A stretch of 64,000 bases of DNA from Bosea sp. RAC05 (GTDB lineage: Bacteria; Pseudomonadota; Alphaproteobacteria; Rhizobiales; Beijerinckiaceae): assembly GCF_001713455.1 (NCBI RefSeq), contig NZ_CP016464.1:681501-745500 (forward strand), read 5' to 3'. The notes below the pieces were generated by a model that ran no database searches, was not told the DNA's origin, and saw nothing but the letters and a program-made list of their open reading frames with translations. How positions within the stretch are numbered: position 1 is the stretch's first letter; every line of letters starts with the position of its first letter. Shown here piece by piece: positions 10,000-17,854 of the stretch. A program made the translations under genes and the position numbers.

Positions 10000-11589
10000 T
10001 CACTTCTTGGCGGGCTTGATGTCCATCGCCAGCGTGTCCTCGTCGACGCGCGGAGCGATCGTCACCTTGTCCTTCTGCATCGCCCAGGCCGAGCCGACCG
10101 CGACGATCGGCAGGCGCGGCCGGTCCTTGGCGACGATGGCATTGGCCTGCGCGAGCAGGTCATTGCGCTTGGCCTCGTCGAGCTCAACGGCGGCGTCCTG
10201 GATCAGCTTGTCGAGATCGGCGTTCTTGTAGCCGAGCACGTTGAAGGCGCCGAGCTTCCGGGCCGGATCGTTGGAGTGGACGACCGAGGACAGCGTGTAG
10301 TTCGCCTCGCCGGTCAGCGTGCCCCAGCCCGACATGGCGAGCGAAAACTCGCCGCGCGTCCGGGCCGGGAAGAACACGGCCGCCGTCTGGGCGTTGGCGG
10401 TGACGTCGAGCCCGATCCGCGCCAGCATCTGCGCCACCGAGGTGCCGACCTGGCGGTCGCCCGGCAGGCGGTCATTGGTGAAGGAGAACGAGGTCTTGAA
10501 GCCGTTGGGGTAGCCGGCCTCCTCGAGCAGCTTCTTGGCCCGGACGAGATCGACCTTCAGCGGCGGCAGGCTCTTGTTGAAGCCGGCGATGCTGGAGGTG
10601 ACGAGCTGGTTGACCGGCGCGCCGAGGCCTTCCATCGCGATCTCGACGAGCGCCGGCCGGTCGATGGCGAGGTCGATCGCCTCGCGCACGCGGGGGTCCT
10701 GCAGCGGGTTCTTCGGCAGGGGCGAGCCGTCCTTGGCGGTGACCTGCGGGGACCTGTCCCGCATGTCGATTTCCATGTTGAAGACATAGACCGTGTCGAT
10801 CGTCGCGACCGTGAGCTTCGGGTCGCGCTTCAGCGTCGCGATGTCGGAGGACGGCGCGCGCACGATGATGTCGACCTGGCCGGCCTTCAGCTGGGCGACG
10901 CGGGCGGCGTCATTGGGCAGCTCCTTGCGGACGACCTTGGCCCAGGGCTCCTTGGGGCCCCAATAGCCGTCGAACCGGTCGAGCACGAGCTGGTCCTTGG
11001 GGGTCCAGGAGACGAACTTGTAGGGGCCGGTGCCGATCGCGGCCTTGCCGGAGTTGAACGTCTCGTTGGCGTTGTCCTTGGTCAGCCCGGCGGCGGCCTT
11101 GGACGAGACGATGAACAGGCGGATGAAGTCGTTGGGCAGGTTCGGCGCCGGCCCGTCGGTGACGATGTGCACCGTCAGCGGGTCGATGATCTTCACCTCC
11201 TTGACGCGTCGCGTGTAGATCGTCGTCGGGTTCGGCCCGGAGACGACCGGGATGCGCTCGATCGAGAACTTGACGTCCTCGGCGGTGAAGTCCGAGCCGT
11301 CATGGAACTTCACGCCGGAGCGCAGCTTGAACTCCCAGGTATCGGGCGTGATCGCCTTCCAGCTCGTGGCGAGGCGCGGCTCGATCTGCAGCTTGTCGCC
11401 CGACCAGGTCAGCGTGTCGAAGATATGCTTCAGCGACTCGGCATGGGTGCCGGTCGCGGTGAAGTGCGGATCGATCGAATCCGGCCCGGCGCGCACGCCG
11501 ATGGTCAGGTTCTGGGCGAGCGCGGCCGAGGAGACGGACGCTCCGAGGACCAGGGCGAGTGCGGCGACGCGGGCGATATGGATGGTCAT
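10000..11589 (-). CDS. Peptide/nickel-type ABC transporter substrate-binding protein (family 5)
   Basis: 529 aa with a Sec signal peptide (residues 1-26, hydrophobic ALALVLGASVSSAALAQ). Mature part starts with LTIGVRAGPDSIDPHFTATG and contains the family-5 segments WEFKLRSGVKFHDGSDFTAEDV and AIGTGPYKFVSW. It binds an oligopeptide or similar solute in the periplasm. Its ATG overlaps the stop of the MarR gene (ATGA). The matching permeases and ATPase are on the other strand beyond MarR (13030-16728), so one importer is split by the regulator. Confidence 0.9.
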   Translation of the reverse strand: MTIHIARVAALALVLGASVSSAALAQNLTIGVRAGPDSIDPHFTATGTHAESLKHIFDTLTWSGDKLQIEPRLATSWKAITPDTWEFKLRSGVKFHDGSDFTAEDVKFSIERIPVVSGPNPTTIYTRRVKEVKIIDPLTVHIVTDGPAPNLPNDFIRLFIVSSKAAAGLTKDNANETFNSGKAAIGTGPYKFVSWTPKDQLVLDRFDGYWGPKEPWAKVVRKELPNDAARVAQLKAGQVDIIVRAPSSDIATLKRDPKLTVATIDTVYVFNMEIDMRDRSPQVTAKDGSPLPKNPLQDPRVREAIDLAIDRPALVEIAMEGLGAPVNQLVTSSIAGFNKSLPPLKVDLVRAKKLLEEAGYPNGFKTSFSFTNDRLPGDRQVGTSVAQMLARIGLDVTANAQTAAVFFPARTRGEFSLAMSGWGTLTGEANYTLSSVVHSNDPARKLGAFNVLGYKNADLDKLIQDAAVELDEAKRNDLLAQANAIVAKDRPRLPIVAVGSAWAMQKDKVTIAPRVDEDTLAMDIKPAKK

Positions 11590-12137
11590 GGTGCGGTTCC
11601 CTCTTTGTCGAGATCATGGGGCCAGGTCGGTGAGGCGATCACCAGCTTGTCCATCAGTTCGCAGAGCTGCCGCTGCTCGGCCTCGGTGAGAGCAGACAGC
11701 ATCGCCGTCTGCTGTCCGATCATCAGCGGCATGGTTTCCTCGAAGATCGCGCGGCCGGGCGCGGTCAGGTAGAGGACGAAGCTGCGCAGGTCCTCCGGAT
11801 CGGTCTCCCGGCGCAGCAGGCGTCGCTGCAGCAGCCGCTGGATCGAGCGGCTGAGCGTGTTCTTCGGCAGGCCAGAGGAGGCGACGATGTTCTTGGCGGC
11901 CACTCCGTTGCGCAGGCCGACGGCATAGAGCGCGACGAATTCGGGCCGCACCAGCCCGTAGCGGGTCTCGATCCAGCGATAGACCGGATCGTTGAAGCGG
12001 AAGGCGATGAAGTTCAGGCGGAAGGACAGCCAGCAGGGGTTGTCCCAGAGCTTGGTGACCGTCAGGGGGTCGAGCTCTTTCAGCGCCTTTTCGCGTGAGG
12101 CGCCGACACGGGAAACGGCCGTTGGCGCGCGACGCAT
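11586..12137 (-). CDS. MarR-family transcriptional regulator
   Basis: 183 aa from the ATG at 12137; an in-frame TTG two codons earlier is less well spaced from GGGGAG. The winged-helix part holds LVRPEFVALYAV, SSGLPKNTLSRSIQRLLQRR (recognition helix) and LRRETDPEDLRSFVLYLT (wing), then the C-terminal dimer helix. It stands first in the minus-strand peptide-binding-protein operon and divergent from the creatininase-permease operon. A 16-bp palindrome lies in the gap at 12164-12179. It probably represses both sides and responds to an imported substrate or degradation product. Confidence 0.88.
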   Translation of the reverse strand: MRRAPTAVSRVGASREKALKELDPLTVTKLWDNPCWLSFRLNFIAFRFNDPVYRWIETRYGLVRPEFVALYAVGLRNGVAAKNIVASSGLPKNTLSRSIQRLLQRRLLRRETDPEDLRSFVLYLTAPGRAIFEETMPLMIGQQTAMLSALTEAEQRQLCELMDKLVIASPTWPHDLDKEGTAP

Positions 12138-12163
12138 GTCCAAGCTCTCCCCCGCCCCTTGAT

Positions 12164-12179
12164 AGTTCCAAATGGAACT
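12164..12179. promoter_or_regulatory. Probable MarR operator
   Basis: AGTTCCA-AA-TGGAACT is a perfect 7-2-7 inverted repeat in the gap between marR (start 12137) and the divergent hydrolase gene (start 12297). Size and symmetry fit a MarR dimer site. It is the only clear palindrome in this gap. Confidence 0.6.
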
Positions 12180-12296
12180 TGACGCTGTCGAGCGCGAGAG
12201 TCAAGGATGCAGCAAGCGAGGATGATGGAGCCTCGTCGCGCGGGCAATCCGATTCTGCCTTGCCCACCGAACGCTTCTCCTAGCAAGGATCAGACC

Positions 12297-12998
12297 GTGC
12301 GTGTTGCGCAGATGAACTGGATGCAGATTGAGGCGCAGGCCCAGCGGGATGACCGCTGTGTCCTGCCACTCGGCTGCGTCGAGCAGCATGCCTTCCTCAG
12401 CCTCGCGACTGATGCGATCCTCGCCGAGAAGGTCGCCCATGACGCCGCCGAGCCACTCGACATTCCGGTCTTCCCCGTCCTGGCCTATGGCATGACCCCG
12501 GCTTTCGCCGCCTATCCGGGCACGGTGTCGCTGCGCATGAGCACCTATGTCGCTGTGATGGAGGACATGCTCGAGGCGTTCTACCGCTCCGGCTTCCGCC
12601 GCATCGTGCTGGTCAACGGCCATGGCGGCAATGCACCGGTCATGACGCTGGCGACGGAATGGATGGGCAAGCGCACCGATGCCAGCGTCAGGCTGCACAA
12701 CTGGTGGGCGGGACCGCGCTTCCAGGCGGCAGTGCAGGCGGTCGATCCGGCGGCGTCGCACGCCTCCTGGATGGAGAACTTCCCCTGGACGCGGCTCGAG
12801 GGCGTCGCCATGCCCGATACCGTCAAGCCACCCTTCAATCCCGCGCTCTATCAGGCCGCCAATCCCGCCCGCAAACGCGAGATCCTCGGCGACGGCAATT
12901 TCCACGGCCGCTACCAGCGCTCCGACAACGAGATGCTCAGCCTCTGGCAGGTCGGCGTCGAGGAAACGCGCGCGGCGATGGTGGAGGACTGGCCGTGA
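12297..12998 (+). CDS. Creatininase-family amidohydrolase
   Basis: 233 aa from GTG at 12297, chosen because AAGGA lies 7 nt upstream; the frame is open 30 codons earlier but has no RBS there. Family motifs: LPLGCVEQHAFLSLATD (Glu, His and Asp metal ligands) and IVLVNGHGGNAPV (second metal site with NGHGGN). The family opens cyclic amides or removes formyl or amide groups (creatininase, FAPy deformylase, IolN); the sequence does not say which. The next gene in the operon is a peptide-type permease 31 bp downstream, so it may act on the imported compound. Confidence 0.85.
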   Translation: MRVAQMNWMQIEAQAQRDDRCVLPLGCVEQHAFLSLATDAILAEKVAHDAAEPLDIPVFPVLAYGMTPAFAAYPGTVSLRMSTYVAVMEDMLEAFYRSGFRRIVLVNGHGGNAPVMTLATEWMGKRTDASVRLHNWWAGPRFQAAVQAVDPAASHASWMENFPWTRLEGVAMPDTVKPPFNPALYQAANPARKREILGDGNFHGRYQRSDNEMLSLWQVGVEETRAAMVEDWP

Positions 12999-13029
12999 GG
13001 GCTCGGGGCACCGATCCACGGCAGGCGCC

Positions 13030-14004
13030 ATGCTAGCCCACATCCTCGGCAGGCTGGGGCAGGCGCTCGTCGTCATGCTCGTGATGTCGGCGCTGGTCTT
13101 CGTCGGCGTCTATGCCATCGGCAACCCGATCGACGTGCTGATCGGGCCCGATGTCAGCCAGGACATCCGGCTCGACACGATCGCGCGCTACGGGCTCGAT
13201 CAGCCGCTTTATGTCCAGTACTTCACCTTCCTGGGTCGCATCCTGCAGGGCGATTTCGGCCGCTCCTTCGTCTTCGGAATGCCGGTGCTGGATCTGATCC
13301 TATCGCGCCTGCCGGCGACGCTGGAGCTGACGCTGGCGGCGGTCGTCGGCGCGGCGCTGATCGGCATCCCCGCCGGCATCTATGCCGGCTACAGGCCCGA
13401 CGGCCTCGCCGCCAAGGCGATCATGACGATCTCGATCCTCGGCTTCTCGGTGCCGACCTTCTGGATCGGCCTCGTGCTGATCATGGCCTTCGCGGTCGAG
13501 CTGCAATGGCTGCCGGCTGGCGGCCGCGGCGCGACGGTCTCCGTCTTCGGCGTCGAATGGAGCTTCCTCACCGCCAATGGCCTGAGCCATCTCCTGCTGC
13601 CGGCGTGCAATCTCGCCTTCTTCAAGCTCGCCTTGATGACGCGGCTGGCCCGCGCCGGCACCCGCGAGGCGATGCTGTCGGACACGGTGAAGTTCGCCCG
13701 CGCCGCCGGCCTCTCCGAATGGACCGTGCTGCGCCGCCATGTGCTTCGGCTGATCGCGATCCCGCTGGTGACCGTCTTCGGGCTCGAATTCGCCTCGACG
13801 CTGGCCTTTGCCGTCGTCACCGAGACGATCTTCTCCTGGCCCGGCATCGGCAAGCTGATCATCGACTCGATCACCTCGCTCGATCGGCCGGTGATGGTGG
13901 CCTATCTGATGCTCGTCTCCTTCGTCTTCATCATGATCAACTTCCTCGTCGATCTCGCCTATGTCGGGCTCGATCCGCGGCTGCGCCGGGCGGGCTCGCG
14001 ATGA
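13030..14004 (+). CDS. ABC transporter permease, DppB type
   Basis: 324 aa. The open frame continues upstream but overlaps the hydrolase gene; the ATG at 13030 gives the usual N-terminus (MLAHILGRLGQALVVMLVMS, first membrane helix). About six membrane segments. The cytoplasmic EAA loop lies at ARAAGLSEWTVLRRHVLR. Part of a dipeptide/oligopeptide/nickel importer with the permease that follows (4-bp stop/start overlap) and the double ATPase. Confidence 0.9.
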   Translation: MLAHILGRLGQALVVMLVMSALVFVGVYAIGNPIDVLIGPDVSQDIRLDTIARYGLDQPLYVQYFTFLGRILQGDFGRSFVFGMPVLDLILSRLPATLELTLAAVVGAALIGIPAGIYAGYRPDGLAAKAIMTISILGFSVPTFWIGLVLIMAFAVELQWLPAGGRGATVSVFGVEWSFLTANGLSHLLLPACNLAFFKLALMTRLARAGTREAMLSDTVKFARAAGLSEWTVLRRHVLRLIAIPLVTVFGLEFASTLAFAVVTETIFSWPGIGKLIIDSITSLDRPVMVAYLMLVSFVFIMINFLVDLAYVGLDPRLRRAGSR

Positions 14005-14897
14005 GACAGCCCGTGCCCCCGAGCGAAATCTCCCCGGCCGCCCGTTTCTGGGCCGAGTTCCAGGAGAGCAAGGTCGCGGTCGTCGCGCTCGCCGTCGTCG
14101 TGCTGATGCTCGGCGTCGCGATCTTCGCGCCGCTGGTCGCCCCGCAGAACCCCTACGACCTCGCCAATCTCGTCCTGATGGATGCCCGCCGGCCGCCCGG
14201 TTTCGTCGGCTCGTCCGGCTACACCCATATCCTCGGTACGGACGCCCAGGGCCGGGACCTGTTCTCGGCCATTCTCTATGGCTTGCGCATCTCGCTCCAG
14301 ATGGGGCTGATCGCCGGCTCGCTGGCCTTCACCGTCGGCGTGACGCTCGGTGTCGGCGCGGCCTATCTCGGCGGCCGCTGGGAAGCCTTCATCATGCGCG
14401 TCGTCGATCTCCAGCTCGCCTTTCCGGCGATCCTGCTGGCGCTCGTCCTCTCGGCCCTGCTCGGCCAGGGCAAGATGCAGCTGATCGCGGCGCTGGCTGC
14501 CGCGCAATACGCCTATTTCGCCCGGACCGCCCATGGCGCGGCCTCGGCCGAGCGCGGCAAGGACTATGTCGAGGCGGTGCTCTCGACGCCGCTGCCGGCC
14601 TGGCGCGTCGTGCTCAAGCACATCTTCCCCAACTGCCTGCCGCCGCTGATCGTGGTCGCGACGGTGCAGGTGGCGAGCGCCATCGCGCTGGAGGCGACGC
14701 TCTCCTTCCTCGGCGTCGGGCTCCCCGTCACCGAGCCGTCATTGGGCATGCTGATCTCCAACGGCTTCCAGTACATGCTGTCTGGCCGCTACTGGATCTC
14801 GATCTATCCCGGCATCGCCCTGATCGTGCTGATCGTCGCCATCAACCTCGTCGGCGACCGCATCCGCGACCAGGTCAATCCGAGGCTGAAGCGATGA
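14001..14897 (+). CDS. ABC transporter permease, DppC type
   Basis: 298 aa. N-terminal helix AVVALAVVVLMLGVAIFAPL, the HILGTDAQGRDLFSAILYG segment typical of DppC/OppC, and the EAA loop GKDYVEAVLSTPLPAWRVVL. Translationally coupled to the DppB-type gene (ATGA). A long palindromic repeat follows at once, before the ATPase gene. Confidence 0.92.
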   Translation: MRQPVPPSEISPAARFWAEFQESKVAVVALAVVVLMLGVAIFAPLVAPQNPYDLANLVLMDARRPPGFVGSSGYTHILGTDAQGRDLFSAILYGLRISLQMGLIAGSLAFTVGVTLGVGAAYLGGRWEAFIMRVVDLQLAFPAILLALVLSALLGQGKMQLIAALAAAQYAYFARTAHGAASAERGKDYVEAVLSTPLPAWRVVLKHIFPNCLPPLIVVATVQVASAIALEATLSFLGVGLPVTEPSLGMLISNGFQYMLSGRYWISIYPGIALIVLIVAINLVGDRIRDQVNPRLKR

Positions 14898-14908
14898 GCG
14901 GCGCTCTC

Positions 14909-14993
14909 CGTCATTGCGAGCGAAGCGAAGCAATCCAGCGGCCCGTCAGCTCGCCCTGGATTGCTTCGTCGGCTGCGCCTCCTCGCAATGACG
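14909..14993. repeat. Long palindromic repeat inside an ABC operon, family B copy 1
   Basis: Outer arms CGTCATTGCGAG (14909-14920) and CTCGCAATGACG (14982-14993), inner arms GAAGCAATCCAG (14927-14938) and CTGGATTGCTTC (14956-14967). It lies 12 bp after the DppC-type stop and 32 bp before the ATPase start. A second copy is at 16736-16813 after the ATPase gene. Confidence 0.85.
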
Positions 14994-15024
14994 AGCAGGC
15001 CGGCCCGGGCCCAAGGGCCATGTC

Positions 15025-16728
15025 ATGACCGACACCCCACTCCTCGACGTCACCGACCTTGCCACCCATTTCCACGCCCGCGCCGGCGTGGTGAAGGCGG
15101 TCGACGGCGTTTCCTTCAGCCTCAAGCGCGGCGAGGTCATGGGCCTCGTCGGCGAATCCGGCTCGGGCAAGAGCATCACCGGCTTCTCGATCATCGGCCT
15201 GCTCGATCCGCCGGGCCGCATCGAGCGCGGCTCGGTGAAGCTCGAAGGCCGCGAGCTCGTCGGCCTGCCGCCCGATGAACTGCGCGCCATTCGCGGCAAG
15301 GCGATCTCGATGGTCTTCCAGGACCCGATGATGACGCTGAACCCGATGCTGACGATCGGCGACCAGATCGGCCTGGCGCTCGAGGCGCATGAGAGCGTCA
15401 CGGGCACTGAGCGCCGGCAGCGCGCGATTGCGGCACTCGCCCAGGTCCGCATTCCCGACCCAGAGACCAAGGTCGATTTCTACCCGCACCAGTTCTCTGG
15501 CGGCATGCGCCAGCGCGTCGCCATCGCGATCGCGCTGCTGCACCGGCCGCGGCTGATCATCTGCGACGAGCCGACGACGGCGCTCGACGTCTCGATCCAG
15601 GCCGAGATCCTCGCCGAGATGAAGGAACTGGTCGCGCAGCTCGGCACCGCCCTGATCTGGATCAGCCACGACCTCGCCACCGTCGCCTCGATTGCCGACC
15701 ATGTCTGCGTCATGCGCTACGGCAAGATCGTCGAGGCCGGGCCCGTGCTCCAGGTCCTGACCCGGCCGCAGCATCCCTACACGCAGGGCCTGCTCGACTC
15801 GCTGCCCTCGCGCGCCAGGCCCGGCGCGATGCTGGCGCGCGGCGCCGGCACCGACGCGGCCCCGCCGCCGCGCCTGCCGCGTCAGGCGGAATCGGGGCAT
15901 CGCCGGGCCGATCTGCCCTATGTCGTGATCGAGGCGGTCGGCAAACGCTTCCAGCGTAAATCGGGCGTGCTGCGCCTGCTCGCGCAGAAGGTCGGGCTCG
16001 TCGGCCCGCTCCCGGCGGTGCAGGCGGTGGACCATGTCACGCTGTCGATCGCGCGCGGCGAGGCGCTGGGACTCGTCGGTGAGTCCGGCAGCGGCAAGTC
16101 GACGCTGGGGCGCATCGTTGCGGGCATCTATGCGCCCGACAGCGGTCATGTCCTGCTCGATGGCGAGCCGGTGATGAGCCCGGGCGAGCGCCCGCACAAG
16201 ATCACCACCCGCATCCAGACGATCTTCCAGGACCCCTTCGCTTCGCTGAACCCGCGCATGCGCATCGGCGACAGCATCGCGGAAGGCCCGCTCGCCCACG
16301 GCCTCGTCGGCCGGGCCGAGGCCGGCACCTATGTCGCGCAATGGCTGGCCGCCGTCGGGCTCGACCCCGCCTTCGCCGGCCGTTACCCGCATCAGTTCTC
16401 CGGCGGCCAGCGCCAGCGCGTCGCGATCGCCCGCGCGCTCGCCATGCAGCCCGATGTCGTCGTCTGCGACGAGCCGGTCGCCTCGCTCGACGTCTCGATC
16501 CAGGCGCAGATCATCAATCTGCTGCTGCGGCTGCGGCAGGAGCTCGGCCTGACGCTGCTCTTCATCTCCCACGACCTCTCGGTCGTCCGCCATCTCTGCG
16601 ACCGCGTCGCGATCATGCATCGAGGCAAGATCGTCGAGAGCGGCCCGGCCGGCGAGGTCTACGACAACCCGCGCGACGCCTACACCAAGCGCCTGCTGGC
16701 GGCGGTTCCCGTGCTGCCGGTGGCGTGA
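15025..16728 (+). CDS. Fused double ABC ATPase (DppD-DppF type)
   Basis: 567 aa with two complete nucleotide-binding domains. Domain 1: Walker [11 protein letters not shown], signature FSGGMRQRV, Walker [13 protein letters not shown]. Domain 2 (from about residue 300): Walker [12 protein letters not shown], signature FSGGQRQRV, Walker B VVVCDEPVASLD. One polypeptide thus replaces the usual DppD and DppF pair and powers the 13030/14001 permeases in the inner membrane. It is bracketed by two copies of the same palindromic repeat. Confidence 0.93.
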   Translation: MTDTPLLDVTDLATHFHARAGVVKAVDGVSFSLKRGEVMGLVGESGSGKSITGFSIIGLLDPPGRIERGSVKLEGRELVGLPPDELRAIRGKAISMVFQDPMMTLNPMLTIGDQIGLALEAHESVTGTERRQRAIAALAQVRIPDPETKVDFYPHQFSGGMRQRVAIAIALLHRPRLIICDEPTTALDVSIQAEILAEMKELVAQLGTALIWISHDLATVASIADHVCVMRYGKIVEAGPVLQVLTRPQHPYTQGLLDSLPSRARPGAMLARGAGTDAAPPPRLPRQAESGHRRADLPYVVIEAVGKRFQRKSGVLRLLAQKVGLVGPLPAVQAVDHVTLSIARGEALGLVGESGSGKSTLGRIVAGIYAPDSGHVLLDGEPVMSPGERPHKITTRIQTIFQDPFASLNPRMRIGDSIAEGPLAHGLVGRAEAGTYVAQWLAAVGLDPAFAGRYPHQFSGGQRQRVAIARALAMQPDVVVCDEPVASLDVSIQAQIINLLLRLRQELGLTLLFISHDLSVVRHLCDRVAIMHRGKIVESGPAGEVYDNPRDAYTKRLLAAVPVLPVA

Positions 16729-16735
16729 ATTCTAT

Positions 16736-16813
16736 CGTCATTGCGAGCGCAGCGAAGCAATCCAGAAGGGTCACAGCGGGACGCTGGATTGCTTCGCTGC
16801 GCTCGCAATGACG
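16736..16813. repeat. Perfect 30-bp-arm palindrome, family B copy 2
   Basis: Arms 16736-16765 and 16784-16813 are perfect 30-bp inverted complements with an 18-bp loop. The arm begins CGTCATTGCGAG and ends GCAATCCAG, like the copy at 14909-14993. It starts 7 bp after the ATPase stop and ends 23 bp before the deacetylase start. Confidence 0.9.
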
Positions 16814-16836
16814 GCGAAGACAGCAAGGAGACCACC

Positions 16837-17736
16837 ATGTCTGAACCCGAACTCCTCCCCTGGCAGTGGCCGGAAGAGACCTGGCGCGCCAAGGTCGATC
16901 GCGTCCGCGCTGGCCGCAACCTGAAGCCGGCGACCTGGAAGAACGGCGCGCGCTGCGCGGTCGCGCTGTCCTTCGATGTCGATCACGAGACCAATGAACT
17001 GCGCGACGGCGGCAAGTCGGTCGGGCGGCTGTCCTGGGGGCAATACGGCAACCGCGTCGGCATGCCCCGCATCCTCGACCTCATGAAGAAGCAGGACATC
17101 CAGGCGACCTTCTTCGTGCCGGCCGTCACCGCCTTGCTCTATCCTGACGAGCAGCGCCGGGTGATCGCCGAGGGCCACGAGATCGGCCTCCATGGCTGGA
17201 TCCACGAGGTCAACACCGCCGTGCCGCCGGACGCCGAGCGCGAATTGCATCTGCGCTCCGCCGACACGCTGGAGAAGATCACCGGCGTCCGCCCGGTCGG
17301 CATGCGCACCCCCTCCTGGGACTTCTCGGAGGTGACGCTCTCGATCGAGCGCGAGCTCGGCCTGCTCTATGATTCCTCGCTCTTCGCCGATGACGACCCC
17401 TATGAGATCGTCGAGAAGGGCGAGCCGACCGGCATGGTCGAACTGCCGGTCGAATGGATCCGCGACGACGCGGTCTATTTCAACATGAACCGTTTCCAGG
17501 CGCTGCGGCCCTATACGGCGCCCGAGGCCGTGTTCGACATCTTCCGGCGCGAATTCGACCGCGCCTATGAGGAGGGTGGGCTGTTCCTCCTGACCATGCA
17601 CCCGCATGTCATCACCTACCGCTCGCGCATCTGGATCCTCGAGAAGCTGATCTCCCACATCAAGGAGATGCCGGATGTCTGGTTCGCCAGCCATGCCGAG
17701 ATCGCAGCCTTCGTGAAGGAGCAGGCCGGCATCTGA
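16837..17736 (+). CDS. Polysaccharide-deacetylase-fold hydrolase (CE4/PuuE-like)
   Basis: 299 aa from the ATG preceded by AAGGAG. NodB-fold motifs: AVALSFDVDHE (Asp pair), EIGLHGWIHE (His metal ligands), GMRTPSWDFS (Arg motif) and LTMHPHVI (His motif). A tryptophan-rich N-terminus and this motif set also occur in non-carbohydrate members such as PuuE allantoinase and cyclic-imide hydrolases. Being last in an operon of peptide import and amide hydrolysis, it more likely cleaves a cyclic imide or amide than a glycan; this is inference. No signal peptide, so cytoplasmic. Confidence 0.8.
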   Translation: MSEPELLPWQWPEETWRAKVDRVRAGRNLKPATWKNGARCAVALSFDVDHETNELRDGGKSVGRLSWGQYGNRVGMPRILDLMKKQDIQATFFVPAVTALLYPDEQRRVIAEGHEIGLHGWIHEVNTAVPPDAERELHLRSADTLEKITGVRPVGMRTPSWDFSEVTLSIERELGLLYDSSLFADDDPYEIVEKGEPTGMVELPVEWIRDDAVYFNMNRFQALRPYTAPEAVFDIFRREFDRAYEEGGLFLLTMHPHVITYRSRIWILEKLISHIKEMPDVWFASHAEIAAFVKEQAGI

Positions 17737-17748
17737 GTAAGGCATCGC

Positions 17749-17769
17749 CCCGGTTCGCACGGAACCGGG
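17749..17769 (+). terminator. Weak terminator-like hairpin
   Basis: CCCGGTTC, 5-nt loop, GAACCGGG, 12 bp after the deacetylase stop; a T-run (GTTTTT) comes only about 15 nt later, so termination here is uncertain. Confidence 0.4.
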
Positions 17770-17854
17770 CCGGATTTCCGCCGTTTTTGGTTCAGGACGG
17801 GTTCAGCGCATCCGGCGCGTTCTCGCTTTCAGAACGAAAACGGAAACGGATTTC

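Noticed and set aside
15025..16728. Frameshift or missed stop joining two ATPase genes
   Set aside because: A second importer (53205-55055) has the same double-domain layout and both parts keep all motifs, so the fusion is genuine.
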